Assembly (NCBI GenBank): GCA_963813635.1
Contig: CAWEZO010000010.1
Location: 91,862-155,861, forward strand
Reading direction: 5' to 3'
Origin: JBBRZM01 sp963813635
GTDB taxonomy: Bacteria; Actinomycetota; Acidimicrobiia; IMCC26256; JBBRZM01
Length of the DNA: 64,000 nucleotides
In this document: piece after piece, positions 9,522-18,210 of the stretch
Layout of the letters: the number at the start of each line of letters is the position of its first letter
Position numbering within the stretch: the stretch's first letter is position 1
Translations under genes and position numbers: made by a program
The notes under the pieces: generated by a model
Database searches by the model: none
Seen by the model: the letters and a program-made list of their open reading frames with translations, nothing else
Told to the model about the DNA's origin: nothing

Positions 9522-9700
9522 TGAACCGCAACCGCATCGGCAGCCTCGAGGTCTCCGTTATCACCGGCGCCACCAAGGCCGAGCAGGTCATCTCCAACGC
9601 CGCGGCCGCCGACTGGCAACTCGGGGCCGAGGACCTCGCCGCGATCGATGCCATCGTGGCCCACGAGGCCGAGATCGAAGATCTGGAGGATCCGCGATGA
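9522..9700 (+). pseudogene. Aldo/keto reductase, C-terminal fragment
   Basis: An ORF of 59 codons from GTG 9522 contains VITGATKAEQVISNAAAADW and LGAEDLAAIDAIV. This is the C-terminal helix region of aldo/keto reductases, where SVIPGATRPEQV and LSPEDLAELD-type sequences bind NADPH. The TIM barrel and the catalytic Tyr/Lys/His are missing. The fragment overlaps the start of the next gene by four bases, which suggests a former operon neighbour that has been deleted. Confidence 0.7.
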
Positions 9701-10620
9701 GAGCCGTACGTGGCCATGACGGCCGGCCACTCCTCGTCGAGGTGGACGAACCCCCCGGTCAGGGCGAACTCTTGTCCATGCGGGCGGTAGGTATCTGTGC
9801 CTCCGACTTCGGTTACCTGTCCTACGGCACCAATGTCATCCTCGGCCACGAGCTTGTCGGCATTCGCTCCGATGGCACGCCGGTCGCGGTCGAGGGGCTG
9901 TACGGCTGTGGCGATTGCGGCCGCTGTCGCTTGGGCCAGTACAACCTGTGCGACCAGGCCGCGGTGCACGCGCTCGGGATGTTCAACGACGGTGGCATGG
10001 TCGAGCAGTTCCGCGCTCCGAGCGAGCGCCTCGTCGAGCTTCCCGCCGGACTTGACGTGGCGAGCGGTTCACTCGTCGAGCCGGCCGCGGTGTCATGGCA
10101 TGGCCATGCGTGTCGGCGGCACGGATGGTGGCAAGCGCGTCGCTGTCGTCGGCGCCGGGTCGGTGTGGCGGCAGCCCAGGCCCAACGCGCAGCGGAGGTC
10201 AGCCTCGAATCTCGTTACGACCACCAACGGGAGCTCGGGGAGCGACTCGGAGCGACAGAGCCTTCCGGCCTCTACGACGTGGTGATCGAAGCGGCCGGAT
10301 CAGCGAGCGCACTGCAACGGTGCGTCGAGCTGCTCGCTCCCGGTGGCACCATCGCTGTGCTGGGCGTACACTACGGCGGGCTCGACGTGCCGTACCTCCT
10401 GATGCTCACCAAGGAAGCCAAACTCGTCGCATCGATGGGCTACTGCAGCCACGAGGGTGGACGCGACATGCAGCAGGCCGCGGAGATGCTGGCCGCCCGC
10501 CCTGAGATCGCCGATGCCCTCATCACCCACAGGTTCTCGCTGGAGGACGCCGCCGAGGCATTCCGCGTTGCCGCTGACCGCAAGAGCGGAGCCATTAAAG
10601 TCGTCGTCGAGGTCGGATGA
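9697..10620 (+). CDS. Zinc-dependent alcohol dehydrogenase-like oxidoreductase
   Basis: A 307-residue medium-chain dehydrogenase, somewhat short for the family. Visible are AVGICASDFGYL (first zinc ligand), VILGHELVG (GHE motif), the structural-zinc cluster GCGDCGRCRLGQYNLC, and DVVIEAAGSASALQRCVEL with PGGTIAVLGVHYGG in the Rossmann half. Around 10098-10180 the expected cofactor loop (GGKRVAVVGAGSV) appears in another frame, bounded by two compensating frame changes, so the printed frame is garbled there. ATG 9697 overlaps the preceding fragment, and the stop overlaps the next start (ATGA). Confidence 0.8.
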   Translation: MRAVRGHDGRPLLVEVDEPPGQGELLSMRAVGICASDFGYLSYGTNVILGHELVGIRSDGTPVAVEGLYGCGDCGRCRLGQYNLCDQAAVHALGMFNDGGMVEQFRAPSERLVELPAGLDVASGSLVEPAAVSWHGHACRRHGWWQARRCRRRRVGVAAAQAQRAAEVSLESRYDHQRELGERLGATEPSGLYDVVIEAAGSASALQRCVELLAPGGTIAVLGVHYGGLDVPYLLMLTKEAKLVASMGYCSHEGGRDMQQAAEMLAARPEIADALITHRFSLEDAAEAFRVAADRKSGAIKVVVEVG

Positions 10621-11099
10621 TGCTGCTGCCCCCCGCCAATCAGTTCCACCTCGGCATCGTCGTCGACGATTTCGAGCCGGCTCGCGATTTCCTCAGCGAA
10701 ACGTGCGGCTACGAATGGGGGCACGACATCGAGCTCGAGTACACGATGATGCTCCCCGACGGGGGGGTCACTTTCCAGCAGCATCTCAGCTACTCCGTCA
10801 CTGAACCCCGGCTGGAGCTCGTACAATCCGTCGCCGGTACGCCTCTCCAGCCGAGCAGCTCGGGCCTGCATCACGTCGGGTACTGGTGCGAGGATCTTGC
10901 CGCGGCCTCTGCGGCACTCGTCGCGAATGGCTGGGTCTGGGAGTGCGGCGGCGAGCACGACGGATCGCCGATGTGGGCGTACCACTTCAATCCCGCCGGC
11001 GTGCGGATCGAGCTCGTGAGCACGGCGCTGAAGGCGGGCCTCGAGTCACTGTGGACCGGGCCATCCATCGATCCCGCGGGGAATCCGGCAACACATTGA
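10617..11099 (+). CDS. VOC-family (glyoxalase/dioxygenase-fold) protein
   Basis: A 160-residue single-unit vicinal-oxygen-chelate protein. The first beta-alpha-beta module has NQFHLGIVVDDFEPARDFL and the second has GLHHVGYWCEDLAAASAAL with the metal-site His; AYHFNPAGVRIELV ends the fold with a likely Glu ligand. The ATG overlaps the alcohol dehydrogenase stop, making this the last gene of the forward run beginning at 4693. Family members catalyse isomerisation, epimerisation or ring cleavage; the substrate is unknown. Confidence 0.82.
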   Translation: MMLLPPANQFHLGIVVDDFEPARDFLSETCGYEWGHDIELEYTMMLPDGGVTFQQHLSYSVTEPRLELVQSVAGTPLQPSSSGLHHVGYWCEDLAAASAALVANGWVWECGGEHDGSPMWAYHFNPAGVRIELVSTALKAGLESLWTGPSIDPAGNPATH

Positions 11100-11334
11100 A
11101 GTGAGGAGAGCGGCGCATTCTCTGGACGAGTCAGCTCAGAGGATCAGCAAGATCCCGCAACGTCGCGCAACTGGCAGCTCGCGCGGTCAAGACAGATCAT
11201 CGAACTTGTCGGTGGCGAGATCGGCACGCGCTTCGGCGGAGTAGTCGTAGCTCGGACGTCCGCGCGCACGACGGGACTTCTGAGCGTCAGCCGGAGATGC
11301 CCGCACCCCTGCGTGTCGAGCCGCCGCCGCCACC

Positions 11335-12192
11335 TCAGCGTGTCACAGGCTGGTCGAAAACGACGCCGAAGTAGGCCTGCTCGAGGCGGCCGGGATCGCG
11401 AGCCAGATCGGCGGAGGAACCCCGCAGCACGATCGAACCCCGGTTCAGCACGGCCGCGTCGTCAGCCACCTCGAGCGCGAGGCCCACGTGTTGCTCGACG
11501 AGCACGACGGCGCAGTCGTGGTCGCTGGCGATCCGGCGCACCGCGACGAACAGGTTCTCGACGACGATCGGCGCCAACCCCATGCTCATCTCGTCGATCA
11601 GCAGCACCTTCGGCTGCTGGATCAGGGCGCGTGCCATCGCGAGCATCTGCTGCTCGCCGCCGGACAGCGCGCCCGCCTGGAGGTGCCACCGGGGCTCGAG
11701 GGCGGGGAACACCTCCAGCAGGTCGCGCGGAGACAAGTCGCCGCGTCCCGCCGCGATGCGGAGGTTCTCCTCGACCGTCAGCGTGGTGAAGAGGCAACGG
11801 TTGTCCGGGACGAGCACCACGCCGGCTCGGTTGGCAGCCGAGGCTTGGCCGCGCCGAACCGGCGCGCCGTCGACGGCGGCAGTGCCGTCCTGGGCGCGCA
11901 GAAGGCCGCCAATCGTCAGCAGCAGCGTGGTCTTCCCCGCGCCGTTGGGACCGACTAAGCAGAACACCTTGCCGGCGTCGACCGCAAGATCGACGTCCCG
12001 GAACGCAGTCGCCCTTCCGCGACCGCCGGTCAGCCCGGTGCATCGAAGGCGAACGGCCGCGCGACCGCCAGGGATAGGGAGCCCGGCGTCGATGGGGTGC
12101 GTGGGCGCAGACCCCGAGGAGGTGTGGTCACGCCACTCGACCCGGCCATGGATGACGTGTGGGAGGCGCAGACGCCGAGGAAGTGAGGTCAC
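11335..12192 (-). CDS. livF: Branched-chain amino-acid-type ABC transporter ATP-binding protein LivF
   Basis: A 285-residue cytoplasmic ATPase. Walker A is GPNGAGKTT, the signature is LSGGEQQML, Walker B is VLLIDEMSMGLAP, and the switch is VLVEQHV. These, including the MSMGLAP version of the D-loop region, are typical of LivF in HAAT-family importers. The GTG start at 12192 overlaps the stop of the LivHMG gene (GTGA), giving an N-terminal extension of roughly 50 residues; an internal start is possible. It presumably pairs with the LivG domain of the upstream fusion to energise import. Confidence 0.92.
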   Translation of the reverse strand: MTSLPRRLRLPHVIHGRVEWRDHTSSGSAPTHPIDAGLPIPGGRAAVRLRCTGLTGGRGRATAFRDVDLAVDAGKVFCLVGPNGAGKTTLLLTIGGLLRAQDGTAAVDGAPVRRGQASAANRAGVVLVPDNRCLFTTLTVEENLRIAAGRGDLSPRDLLEVFPALEPRWHLQAGALSGGEQQMLAMARALIQQPKVLLIDEMSMGLAPIVVENLFVAVRRIASDHDCAVVLVEQHVGLALEVADDAAVLNRGSIVLRGSSADLARDPGRLEQAYFGVVFDQPVTR

Positions 12193-14933
12193 GCCGTGGC
12201 CACCCCCTCCGCGCCGTGGACCTTGCCGAGGTAGGCGGCGGCCACGGACCGGTCGGCACGGATGGCCACGGGATCACCAGCAGCGATGACCTCGCCGAAG
12301 TTCAGCACGTAGATGGAGTCGCACACCGACAGCACGAGCGCCACGTCGTGGTCGACGAGGACCACACCCACGCCGGCCGACGCGATCTTCCGGATCCGCT
12401 CGCCGAGCCACTTCGTCTCGCTCGTGTCGAGGCCGGCGGCGGGCTCGTCGAGCAGGAGCAGCTTCGGGTCCGCGGCGCACGCTCGCGCGATCGAGACCAG
12501 CTGGCGTTCGCCCTGGCTCAGCTCGCCGGCGGTCCGCTCGGTCAGCTCCGAGATGCCGACGAGGTCGAGCGCCCGGTCAACGGCGTGGTGCCGGGCGTCG
12601 CCGTGGGAGGCCGCCGCCGCGGCGCTGACGTTCTCCCCCACGGTGAGGTCGTCGTACAGCTCGAGCGACTGGAACGTCCGGGCCAGGCCGGCCCGCACGC
12701 GGCGGTGCGGGCGCAGCCCGTCGATCCGCTCGCCGAGGAGCTCGACAGTGCCCCCCGCAGGGACGAACCCCGTGATCGCGTCGATGACGCTGGTCTTCCC
12801 GGCGCCGTTGGGTCCGATCAGGCCGACGACCGTGCCGGCCTCGACGCGCAGCGACACGTCCGACACTGCGACGATGCCGCCGTAATTGACCCTGAGGTCC
12901 ACGACGTCGAGGACCGGGCGCTCCGACTCGGACGTGTCGAGCGGCGGAGCGGCCGTGACGGCTGCGGGCGCGGGCGCGGGCGCGGGCCGGGTGCGCCGCC
13001 TCGGTCGGCGCACGCGCGCCAGGCGCTCGGCCAGCCCGTGGCCCGAGGCCGCCAGCCCCTCGGGGTAGCTGATGAGGGTCACGATCAGCAGCACCGCGCT
13101 GATAATCGGGAACCACTTGCCGAGGCTGATCCACTGGTCGGTGGCGTAGAAGACGATGCCGCCGGCGACCAGGATGCCGGCGAGGACCCCGCCATAGACC
13201 GACGTCACCCCCGCCAGGACCACCGTCGCCACCAGCGTGAGGTTCGTGAGGGTCGAGAACGAATCGAACGTGAAGATCCCCCGGCGGTAGGCGAGGAGGC
13301 TGCCGCCGAGGCCGGCGATGAACGACGCCATGGCGAAGCTGGCCACCTTCACGAACACGACGTTGACCCCGATGCCCGCCGCCGACCGCTCGTTCGCCCG
13401 TACCGCGAGCATCGCCGAGCCGAGCCTGCTCGTGCGCAGCCGCGCGACGCACCACGCCACGATGACGAGCGTTGCGAGGCAGAGGAGGCCGAACGCCATG
13501 CGCGGGAAGGCCTTCCCGACACCGATCCCGAGGTCGATCCCGAACAGCTTCGGCTGGTCGACCGCGGCACCGTCCGTGCTGACGATCTGGGTGTTCCGGA
13601 ACCACACCGCCTCGATCGCAAAGGCGAGCGCGAGGGTCACGACCCCGAGCGTCAGACCGCGCAGCCGCAAGGCCGGGAGCCCGACGATCACGCCGATCAC
13701 CGTCGCCACGAGGGCGGCGAGCAGCGGCGCCAGCGGGAACGGGACGCCCCAGCTCTGCGTCAGGCCGCTCAACGTGAAGGCGCCAGCCCCGGCGAGCGCC
13801 ATCTGGGCGAGCGAGACCTGCCCCGCGTAGCCCGTCACGACGACCAGCGACAGCGCGATCACGGCGAAGATGAACGTGCCGATCACGGCGCTTCGCGCCG
13901 TCCCATGGGTGACGCCCAGCGCGACCACGCCGATGACGAACCCCACGACGGTCGGGAGCATGAGGCCCCGGGGGCGAGGGGCGCGCCCGAGCGGCTGGCT
14001 CACGAGGGTACCGCGCACGGGCATGGCGCTCGCGGTGACGAGCAGGAACACCAGGATCACGATCAGCGGCACCAGCTCGGCCGACCCGGTGCGCGGGAGC
14101 CACGAGTGTTGCGCCGATAGGCTGCTCGCCTCGGACTGGAACATCCCGATGGCGATTCCAGCGCAGACCGTCGGCAGCAGGTACTGGAACCTACCGACCA
14201 CCGCGGCGGCGAGCACGGGCACGACGAACAGCGTGTAGGTGACAGGCGTGAGCGGTGCGAGCGGCGCGATCAAGATCCCCGCGGCACCCGCGACCACGGC
14301 ACTGAGCATCCAGTTGAGCAAGGCCACACGATCGGGCGACACGCCGCTGATAAAAGCGCCGGTCTGCGATTCGGCCGTCGCCCTCGTGGAGAGGCCGAAC
14401 CGCGTCCACCGGTAGAGGGCGGCGATGACGAGCGCCAACGCGACGATGGTGAGAGCGAGGTAGAGGCGGTCGGACAGGAGGGTGAGCGACCCGATCGTCC
14501 AACGCTTCGCGGGGAAGATGTTCGTCACGCTGACCGGTGACGTGCCGAACCGGATCGCCATCAGCTCAGTGAGCACCACGAGGACGCCGATCGAGGCAAC
14601 GGCCCGGGTCAGCAGCGGCGTGTCACGCAGGGGGCGGAAGACGACGAGGTAGAGGAGGGCGCCGAGGAGCGACACCAGCGCTAGGGCGATCAGCGCGGCC
14701 GGCACGAACCCGAGGTTGCTGCCGACGTCGACGCTCGTCGGGAACCCGGGGATCGGGATCAGGAGCTGCCCCGCCCGCAACCCTGCATAGGTGTAGGCGG
14801 CGTACAGCGCCATGGCGCCGGTGGCGAAGTTGACGACACCCGAGCTGCGGTAGGTGAGCACCATCGCGACCGCGAGGGCGGCGAACACACCGCCGTTGCC
14901 GAGTCCGAAGACCAGGTTGGTCAGGTGCTCCAC
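12189..14933 (-). CDS. LivH-LivM-LivG triple fusion: permease, permease and ATPase of a HAAT importer
   Basis: One unbroken ORF of 914 residues. Residues 1-290 form a LivH-type permease (start MEHLTNLVFGLGNGGVFAAL, many membrane helices). Residues about 325-640 form a LivM-type permease (GYAGQVSLAQMALAGAGAF and GGLGGSLLAYRRGIFTF-type motifs). After an Ala/Pro-rich linker near 650, residues 670-914 form a LivG ATPase with Walker A GPNGAGKTS near 703, signature LSQGERQLV and Walker B LLLLDEPAAGLD. The substrate could be branched amino acids, urea or aromatic/acyl carboxylates. LivM-LivG fusions are common; all three in one chain is less usual. No frameshift is seen. Confidence 0.92.
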   Translation of the reverse strand: MEHLTNLVFGLGNGGVFAALAVAMVLTYRSSGVVNFATGAMALYAAYTYAGLRAGQLLIPIPGFPTSVDVGSNLGFVPAALIALALVSLLGALLYLVVFRPLRDTPLLTRAVASIGVLVVLTELMAIRFGTSPVSVTNIFPAKRWTIGSLTLLSDRLYLALTIVALALVIAALYRWTRFGLSTRATAESQTGAFISGVSPDRVALLNWMLSAVVAGAAGILIAPLAPLTPVTYTLFVVPVLAAAVVGRFQYLLPTVCAGIAIGMFQSEASSLSAQHSWLPRTGSAELVPLIVILVFLLVTASAMPVRGTLVSQPLGRAPRPRGLMLPTVVGFVIGVVALGVTHGTARSAVIGTFIFAVIALSLVVVTGYAGQVSLAQMALAGAGAFTLSGLTQSWGVPFPLAPLLAALVATVIGVIVGLPALRLRGLTLGVVTLALAFAIEAVWFRNTQIVSTDGAAVDQPKLFGIDLGIGVGKAFPRMAFGLLCLATLVIVAWCVARLRTSRLGSAMLAVRANERSAAGIGVNVVFVKVASFAMASFIAGLGGSLLAYRRGIFTFDSFSTLTNLTLVATVVLAGVTSVYGGVLAGILVAGGIVFYATDQWISLGKWFPIISAVLLIVTLISYPEGLAASGHGLAERLARVRRPRRRTRPAPAPAPAAVTAAPPLDTSESERPVLDVVDLRVNYGGIVAVSDVSLRVEAGTVVGLIGPNGAGKTSVIDAITGFVPAGGTVELLGERIDGLRPHRRVRAGLARTFQSLELYDDLTVGENVSAAAAASHGDARHHAVDRALDLVGISELTERTAGELSQGERQLVSIARACAADPKLLLLDEPAAGLDTSETKWLGERIRKIASAGVGVVLVDHDVALVLSVCDSIYVLNFGEVIAAGDPVAIRADRSVAAAYLGKVHGAEGVATA

Positions 14934-15027
14934 CCGAGCGCGCTCCTACGTCCGGCTGGGGCCCGGCGTGTCCCGGGTCGCAGCGGCGATCTCGATGCTG
15001 ATCAGTCCTCTCAGCCCCCCAGTCCTC

Positions 15028-16350
15028 TCAGCCCGGGATCGGGGTGTCGCCGACCGGCTTGTACACCGTCGGCTGACCCTTGGCGTCGAGCACCGTGACG
15101 AGCCCGGCTCGGGTGCACAGCGCCGGCGACGCGGGAACCGCCTTGCCGTTGCACCGGAAGTGGACGGCGCCGCCCGGGAGCAGCTTCCACGGCATCTTCT
15201 TGGCGGTCGCGATGACGTTCTGCGACGTGATGTCACCCGTGATCCCTTCGAGGGCGACGTGGAACCCCATGATGCTGATGAACATGAGCTCCCCCGCGCT
15301 GCCGGTATCGGGGTGGCCCTTCACCTTCGGGGCGATCTCCTTCTCGTAGATCGCGAGGCCGGGGTCGGGTGGATGGCCGTCGACGGGCGCCGTCGCCGAC
15401 ACGTTGACGCCCTTCAGCACGGAGGCCGGGACCGCCTTGCGGGTCGAGGCGTCGACGCACTGCTGCACGACCGTGACCTTGCCGGTGTAGCCGACGGCGC
15501 GGAGGCCGTTCATTACCGCGGTGCACGTGGTATTGGCGCCGATCACGTGCACCAGCCCCGCGCCGCTCGACACGATGCGCTGCATCTGCGGCGTCACGTC
15601 GGCGGCGCCGACCGGGATCCGCACCACGTCCAGGCTGATTCCCGCCTTCTTGAACTGCGCCGGGCCCTCCGATTCCCAGAACGACGTCGCCGCCGGAACA
15701 TCGATCACTGTGGCGGCGGCCTTCTTGATCTTGTTCGCCTTCGCCACGGCGATCGGCATGTCGGCCAACGCGGCGAAGGGGTTCCCGAGGGCGAACGTCG
15801 AGGTGGTGTCACCCAGAACGGTCTCGTCGAAAACCCCGTACACGAACGTCGGCATATGGGCGGCGTGCAACGGCGTGTAGACGTTCGTCACGACGCCGCT
15901 CTGGCCGATCACCACGGCCACGACGCCGTTCTGGATCATCTGGTTGGCGCAGTCGGTAGCGCCGCCCGGGTCCTGGTGGGTCTCGCAGACGTACACCTTG
16001 ACCGGCCGGCCGCCGATGCCGCCGTAACCGTCGAGGTAGGCGAACGTCTCGTTCGCGACGGCCCCCTCGATCGAGTTGTCCGCCGAAGGGTTGCGGCCGT
16101 CGCTGATGACGCCGACCTTGACTGGCTCACCCGTGGCCTGCTTCGGCGCTCCCAGGAACTTCTCGACGCTGGACGCGCTCGCGCCCTTGGAGGCCGTGGT
16201 CGACGTCCCGCTGGTCCCGCTCGACTTGTTGTTCGAGCTACCGCTGCTGCCGCACGCCGATACGAGCACCACCGCGGCAAGCACGCCAACGACCGCTCGC
16301 CGCCAGCCGCCATAGCCCCGCCGCTCGCGGGCAACGCTCCGCTGAACCAT
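15028..16350 (-). CDS. ABC transporter substrate-binding lipoprotein (LivK-like)
   Basis: A 440-residue periplasmic-binding-fold protein, type I. From the chosen ATG at 16350 the sequence MVQRSVARERRGYGGWRR is followed by a hydrophobic stretch ending in the lipobox VSAC, with the lipidated Cys at residue 33. A Ser/Gly/Asn-rich tether follows, then the receptor (PVKVGVISDGRNPSADNSIE; GGIGGRPVKVYVCE; MIQNGVVAVVIGQSG). It is expected to be anchored outside the membrane and to deliver ligand to LivHMG and LivF, whose genes lie downstream on the same strand after 94 bases. An upstream in-frame start at 16410 is less likely. Confidence 0.9.
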   Translation of the reverse strand: MVQRSVARERRGYGGWRRAVVGVLAAVVLVSACGSSGSSNNKSSGTSGTSTTASKGASASSVEKFLGAPKQATGEPVKVGVISDGRNPSADNSIEGAVANETFAYLDGYGGIGGRPVKVYVCETHQDPGGATDCANQMIQNGVVAVVIGQSGVVTNVYTPLHAAHMPTFVYGVFDETVLGDTTSTFALGNPFAALADMPIAVAKANKIKKAAATVIDVPAATSFWESEGPAQFKKAGISLDVVRIPVGAADVTPQMQRIVSSGAGLVHVIGANTTCTAVMNGLRAVGYTGKVTVVQQCVDASTRKAVPASVLKGVNVSATAPVDGHPPDPGLAIYEKEIAPKVKGHPDTGSAGELMFISIMGFHVALEGITGDITSQNVIATAKKMPWKLLPGGAVHFRCNGKAVPASPALCTRAGLVTVLDAKGQPTVYKPVGDTPIPG

Positions 16351-16417
16351 CCCGACTCCCCCTCGTGCAAGATGTACCGCTGGACGAGATTGCACTCTAG
16401 GTCCCTTCACTCATGTT

Positions 16418-16456
16418 CGTACAGGGCGCCTTCATGCGCGGCTCCGTACAGGGCGC
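16418..16456. promoter_or_regulatory. Direct repeat CGTACAGGGCGC in the livK-tetR intergenic region
   Basis: The 12-mer CGTACAGGGCGC occurs at 16418-16429 and again at 16445-16456, 27 bases apart. It lies between the divergent livK and the broken tetR gene and just upstream of the latter. Such spacing suggests two binding sites on one DNA face, plausibly for the adjacent TetR protein controlling the liv operon. Confidence 0.4.
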
Positions 16457-16848
16457 ATGCGCGGCGGTGTCGCTCGTGCCGCGGTCCAAGAAAGAAGAGA
16501 CGTTCGGGCGGCCGAACGGTTGTTCGCCGCCCGCGGCCTCGACGCCGGATCGCTCCCGCCAGATCAGCCTCGAAGCGGGTACCGGGAACCACTCCGCGGT
16601 CCAGTACCACCTCGGGTCCAAGGACCAGCTCATCCGCGCCATCTTCGAGTACCGCTTGCCGCACCTGAACGAGCGTCGGCGCATCTTGGTCGCGCAGCGC
16701 GAGCCCGCCGACCTCGCTTCATTGGTCGAGTGCTACGCACTGCCCATCCCCGAGCAGTGCGAGCAGGAGGGCAGCACTACCTGAGCTCGTCGCCATGCTC
16801 GAGCACAGCGGCGATCCCGGAGTGTTCGCTCTCATCCGCTCCGCATGA
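16457..16848 (+). pseudogene. TetR-family regulator, frameshifted and truncated
   Basis: Divergent from livK. Pieces of a TetR N-terminal domain appear in different frames: RAAERLFAARGLDA, then ISLEAGTGNHSAVQYHLGSK and DQLIRAIFEYRLPHLNERR, then VAMLEHSGDPGVFALIRSA ending at TGA 16848. The NHSAVQYHFGSK-type recognition helix marks a well-known TetR subgroup. The C-terminal ligand domain is lost where transposon sequences begin. It was probably the regulator of the liv operon. Confidence 0.75.
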
Positions 16849-16893
16849 CTCCAAGCGCAACGGCACGATCGATCTGTTCGCTGCGTTGAACGT
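16838..16893 (+). mobile_element. IS630-family transposase scrap
   Basis: The forward frame reads HDSKRNGTIDLFAALNV, resembling the HDYKRHGTTTLFAALDV segment of IS630-family transposases. The homology stops where the IS3 terminal repeat begins at 16894, so the IS3 element appears to have inserted into, or recombined with, an IS630 copy. The scrap is too short for firm assignment. Confidence 0.45.
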
Positions 16894-16934
16894 TGAGCTT
16901 CCCCCGTTGCCCAGGTTCAAGGGGCCGTGATCGG

Positions 16935-17514
16935 AGTGCACGATGGTGCCGTCGGGTCCGTTGCGGCGCCAGATCGCCATCTGCAGCACGTCGACGACGA
17001 GTTCCGAACGCAGGTGATCGGCGATCGACCAGCCGATCACCTGACGGCTGAACGCGTCGAGCACGACCGCGAGGTACACCCTGCCGGTGTCGGTCGGATG
17101 TTCGGTGATGTCGCTCACCCACAACCGATCCGGCCCTCGACCGTGACTGGCGGTTCACGAGATCGTCGACGGGATCAGCGTCCGGGTCACGACGCGTGCA
17201 CCGCGGCGTCTTCGGCGGCGAGAGACACCTTCGATGCCGGCGTGGCGCATCAGCCGTTCGACGCGCTTGCGGCCGACACGGATGCCGGCACTGAGCCGCA
17301 GCTCGGCGTGCACCCGCGGGCTGCCGTAGGTGCCACGCGATTGACGGTGGATCTCGACGATCGTCGGCGTCAGCTTGTGATCTTCACGCACGTGCGGTGC
17401 CGGATCGGCTCGACGCTTACGCCATTCGTAGAGCCACGAAGTGCTCACCTTCATCGCTCGGCACACAGCCGCGACGGGCAGGTCCGAGCAACGCTCGGCG
17501 ATGAAAGGCGAAGA
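16935..17514 (-). pseudogene. IS3-family transposase OrfB, truncated and frameshifted
   Basis: Segments in three frames: CRAMKVSTSWLYEWRKRR, EIHRQSRGTYGSPRVHAELR and RVERLMRHAGIEGVSRRRR (the HTH_21-like region), then DRLWVSDITEHPTDTGRVYL and SRQVIGWSIADHLRSELVVD from the DDE integrase core. The core ends at GTIVHSDHG, so the second Asp is present but the catalytic Glu region is deleted. It cannot be an active transposase on its own. Confidence 0.8.
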
Positions 17515-17800
17515 TCATTTCGGGAGGACGTTCTCCTTCGCGAAGTACGCAGCCCGCTTCAGGATCTCGTTCTCCATCGCCAACGTGCGGACCTCGTGAC
17601 GCAGCTTCACCAACTCGGCGCGTTCATCGGTCGTCACGCCCTCACGACGACCCTGATCGATGTCGGCTCACGCGACCCAACCACGCGAACACGACTCCGA
17701 AATCCCAAGATCCTTGGCGATCTGACCGAGCGGCTTCGCACGCTCACGCGCCAAAGCGATCGCACGCGCACGGAAACTCCGGCGGATGTGCAGGAGGCAT
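17515..17800 (-). pseudogene. IS3-family OrfA, with frameshift and in-frame stop
   Basis: After a GAGAGGAG ribosome-binding site, ATG at 17800 begins MPPAHPPEF; a frame change then leads to ALARERAKPLGQIAKDLGIS and ESCSRGWVA, an in-frame stop, and ERAELVKLRHEVRTLAMENE with ILKRAAYFAKENVLPK. This is the HTH and leucine-zipper protein of IS3 elements. Confidence 0.75.
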
Positions 17801-17867
17801 CACGAACTCCTCTCCGAGACGACAATCGCCTCACAGCAGGGTACTCCGATCAAGTGGGGAAAGCTCA

Positions 17868-18016
17868 GGTTCCCGGTGGAGCCCGACCGCTACCCGCAGG
17901 TGTCGCCGGGCTTCACGGCGCACCCCACGGTCAACGCCGTTTCGGTTGTGTGCGAAGCGGAGCCCGGAATCCGCACCACCTTCGACCTGCCCAGGGTCAT
18001 TCCAACCTTCGGCTGA
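17868..18016 (+). pseudogene. C-terminal scrap of a dihydrodipicolinate-reductase-like oxidoreductase
   Basis: The forward frame encodes FTAHPTVNAVSVVCEAEPGI and RTTFDLPRVIPTFG before a stop at 18016. The VNAV-x-VV-x-A-x-PGI-x-T-x-x-DLP pattern is that of the C-terminal end of NAD(P)-dependent dihydrodipicolinate-reductase-like proteins (COG3804 type). The rest of the gene is gone; the IS3 right end abuts the fragment. The assignment rests on one short pattern. Confidence 0.4.
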
Positions 18017-18210
18017 CGCCGACGGCGCTGCGACGTCAACCCGGGCGACGCCGTGGACGTTACCGGATCAGCATGGCAAGGTACCTCTGGCGCACGATCA
18101 CATCGCCGATGACGAAACGAAGAAAGCCATGGACACCGACGGTCCCGGGACGATATGAACTCCACATTTGGTAGGCAATGGTTCTGCAAACAGAAGTGGG
18201 GGAATTTGTC

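Larger units (their letters stand above)
16894..17867 (-). mobile_element. IS3-family element, internally deleted, with terminal inverted repeats
   Basis: The left end is TGAGCTTCCCCC (16894-16905) and the right end, read on the reverse strand, is TGAGCTTTCCCCAC, an imperfect terminal inverted repeat starting with the TGA usual for IS3. The element is 974 bp, short for IS3 (about 1.2-1.4 kb). OrfB stops matching its family at HSDHG, and the terminal sequence follows at once, so some 240 bp of the 3' part of orfB are missing. No target-site duplication was evident. A related left end remains at 37827. Confidence 0.8.

Noticed and set aside
11187..11290. Short reverse-strand tail with coding-like sequence (SYDYSAEARADLATDKFDD then stop)
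   Set aside because: It may be the end of a lost gene, but no family could be recognised and only about 30 codons remain.
12159..14120. A 653-codon forward ORF antisense to the liv genes
   Set aside because: Its composition (Arg/Ala/Asp/His-rich) is a high-GC shadow of the LivHMG frame; it has no domain.
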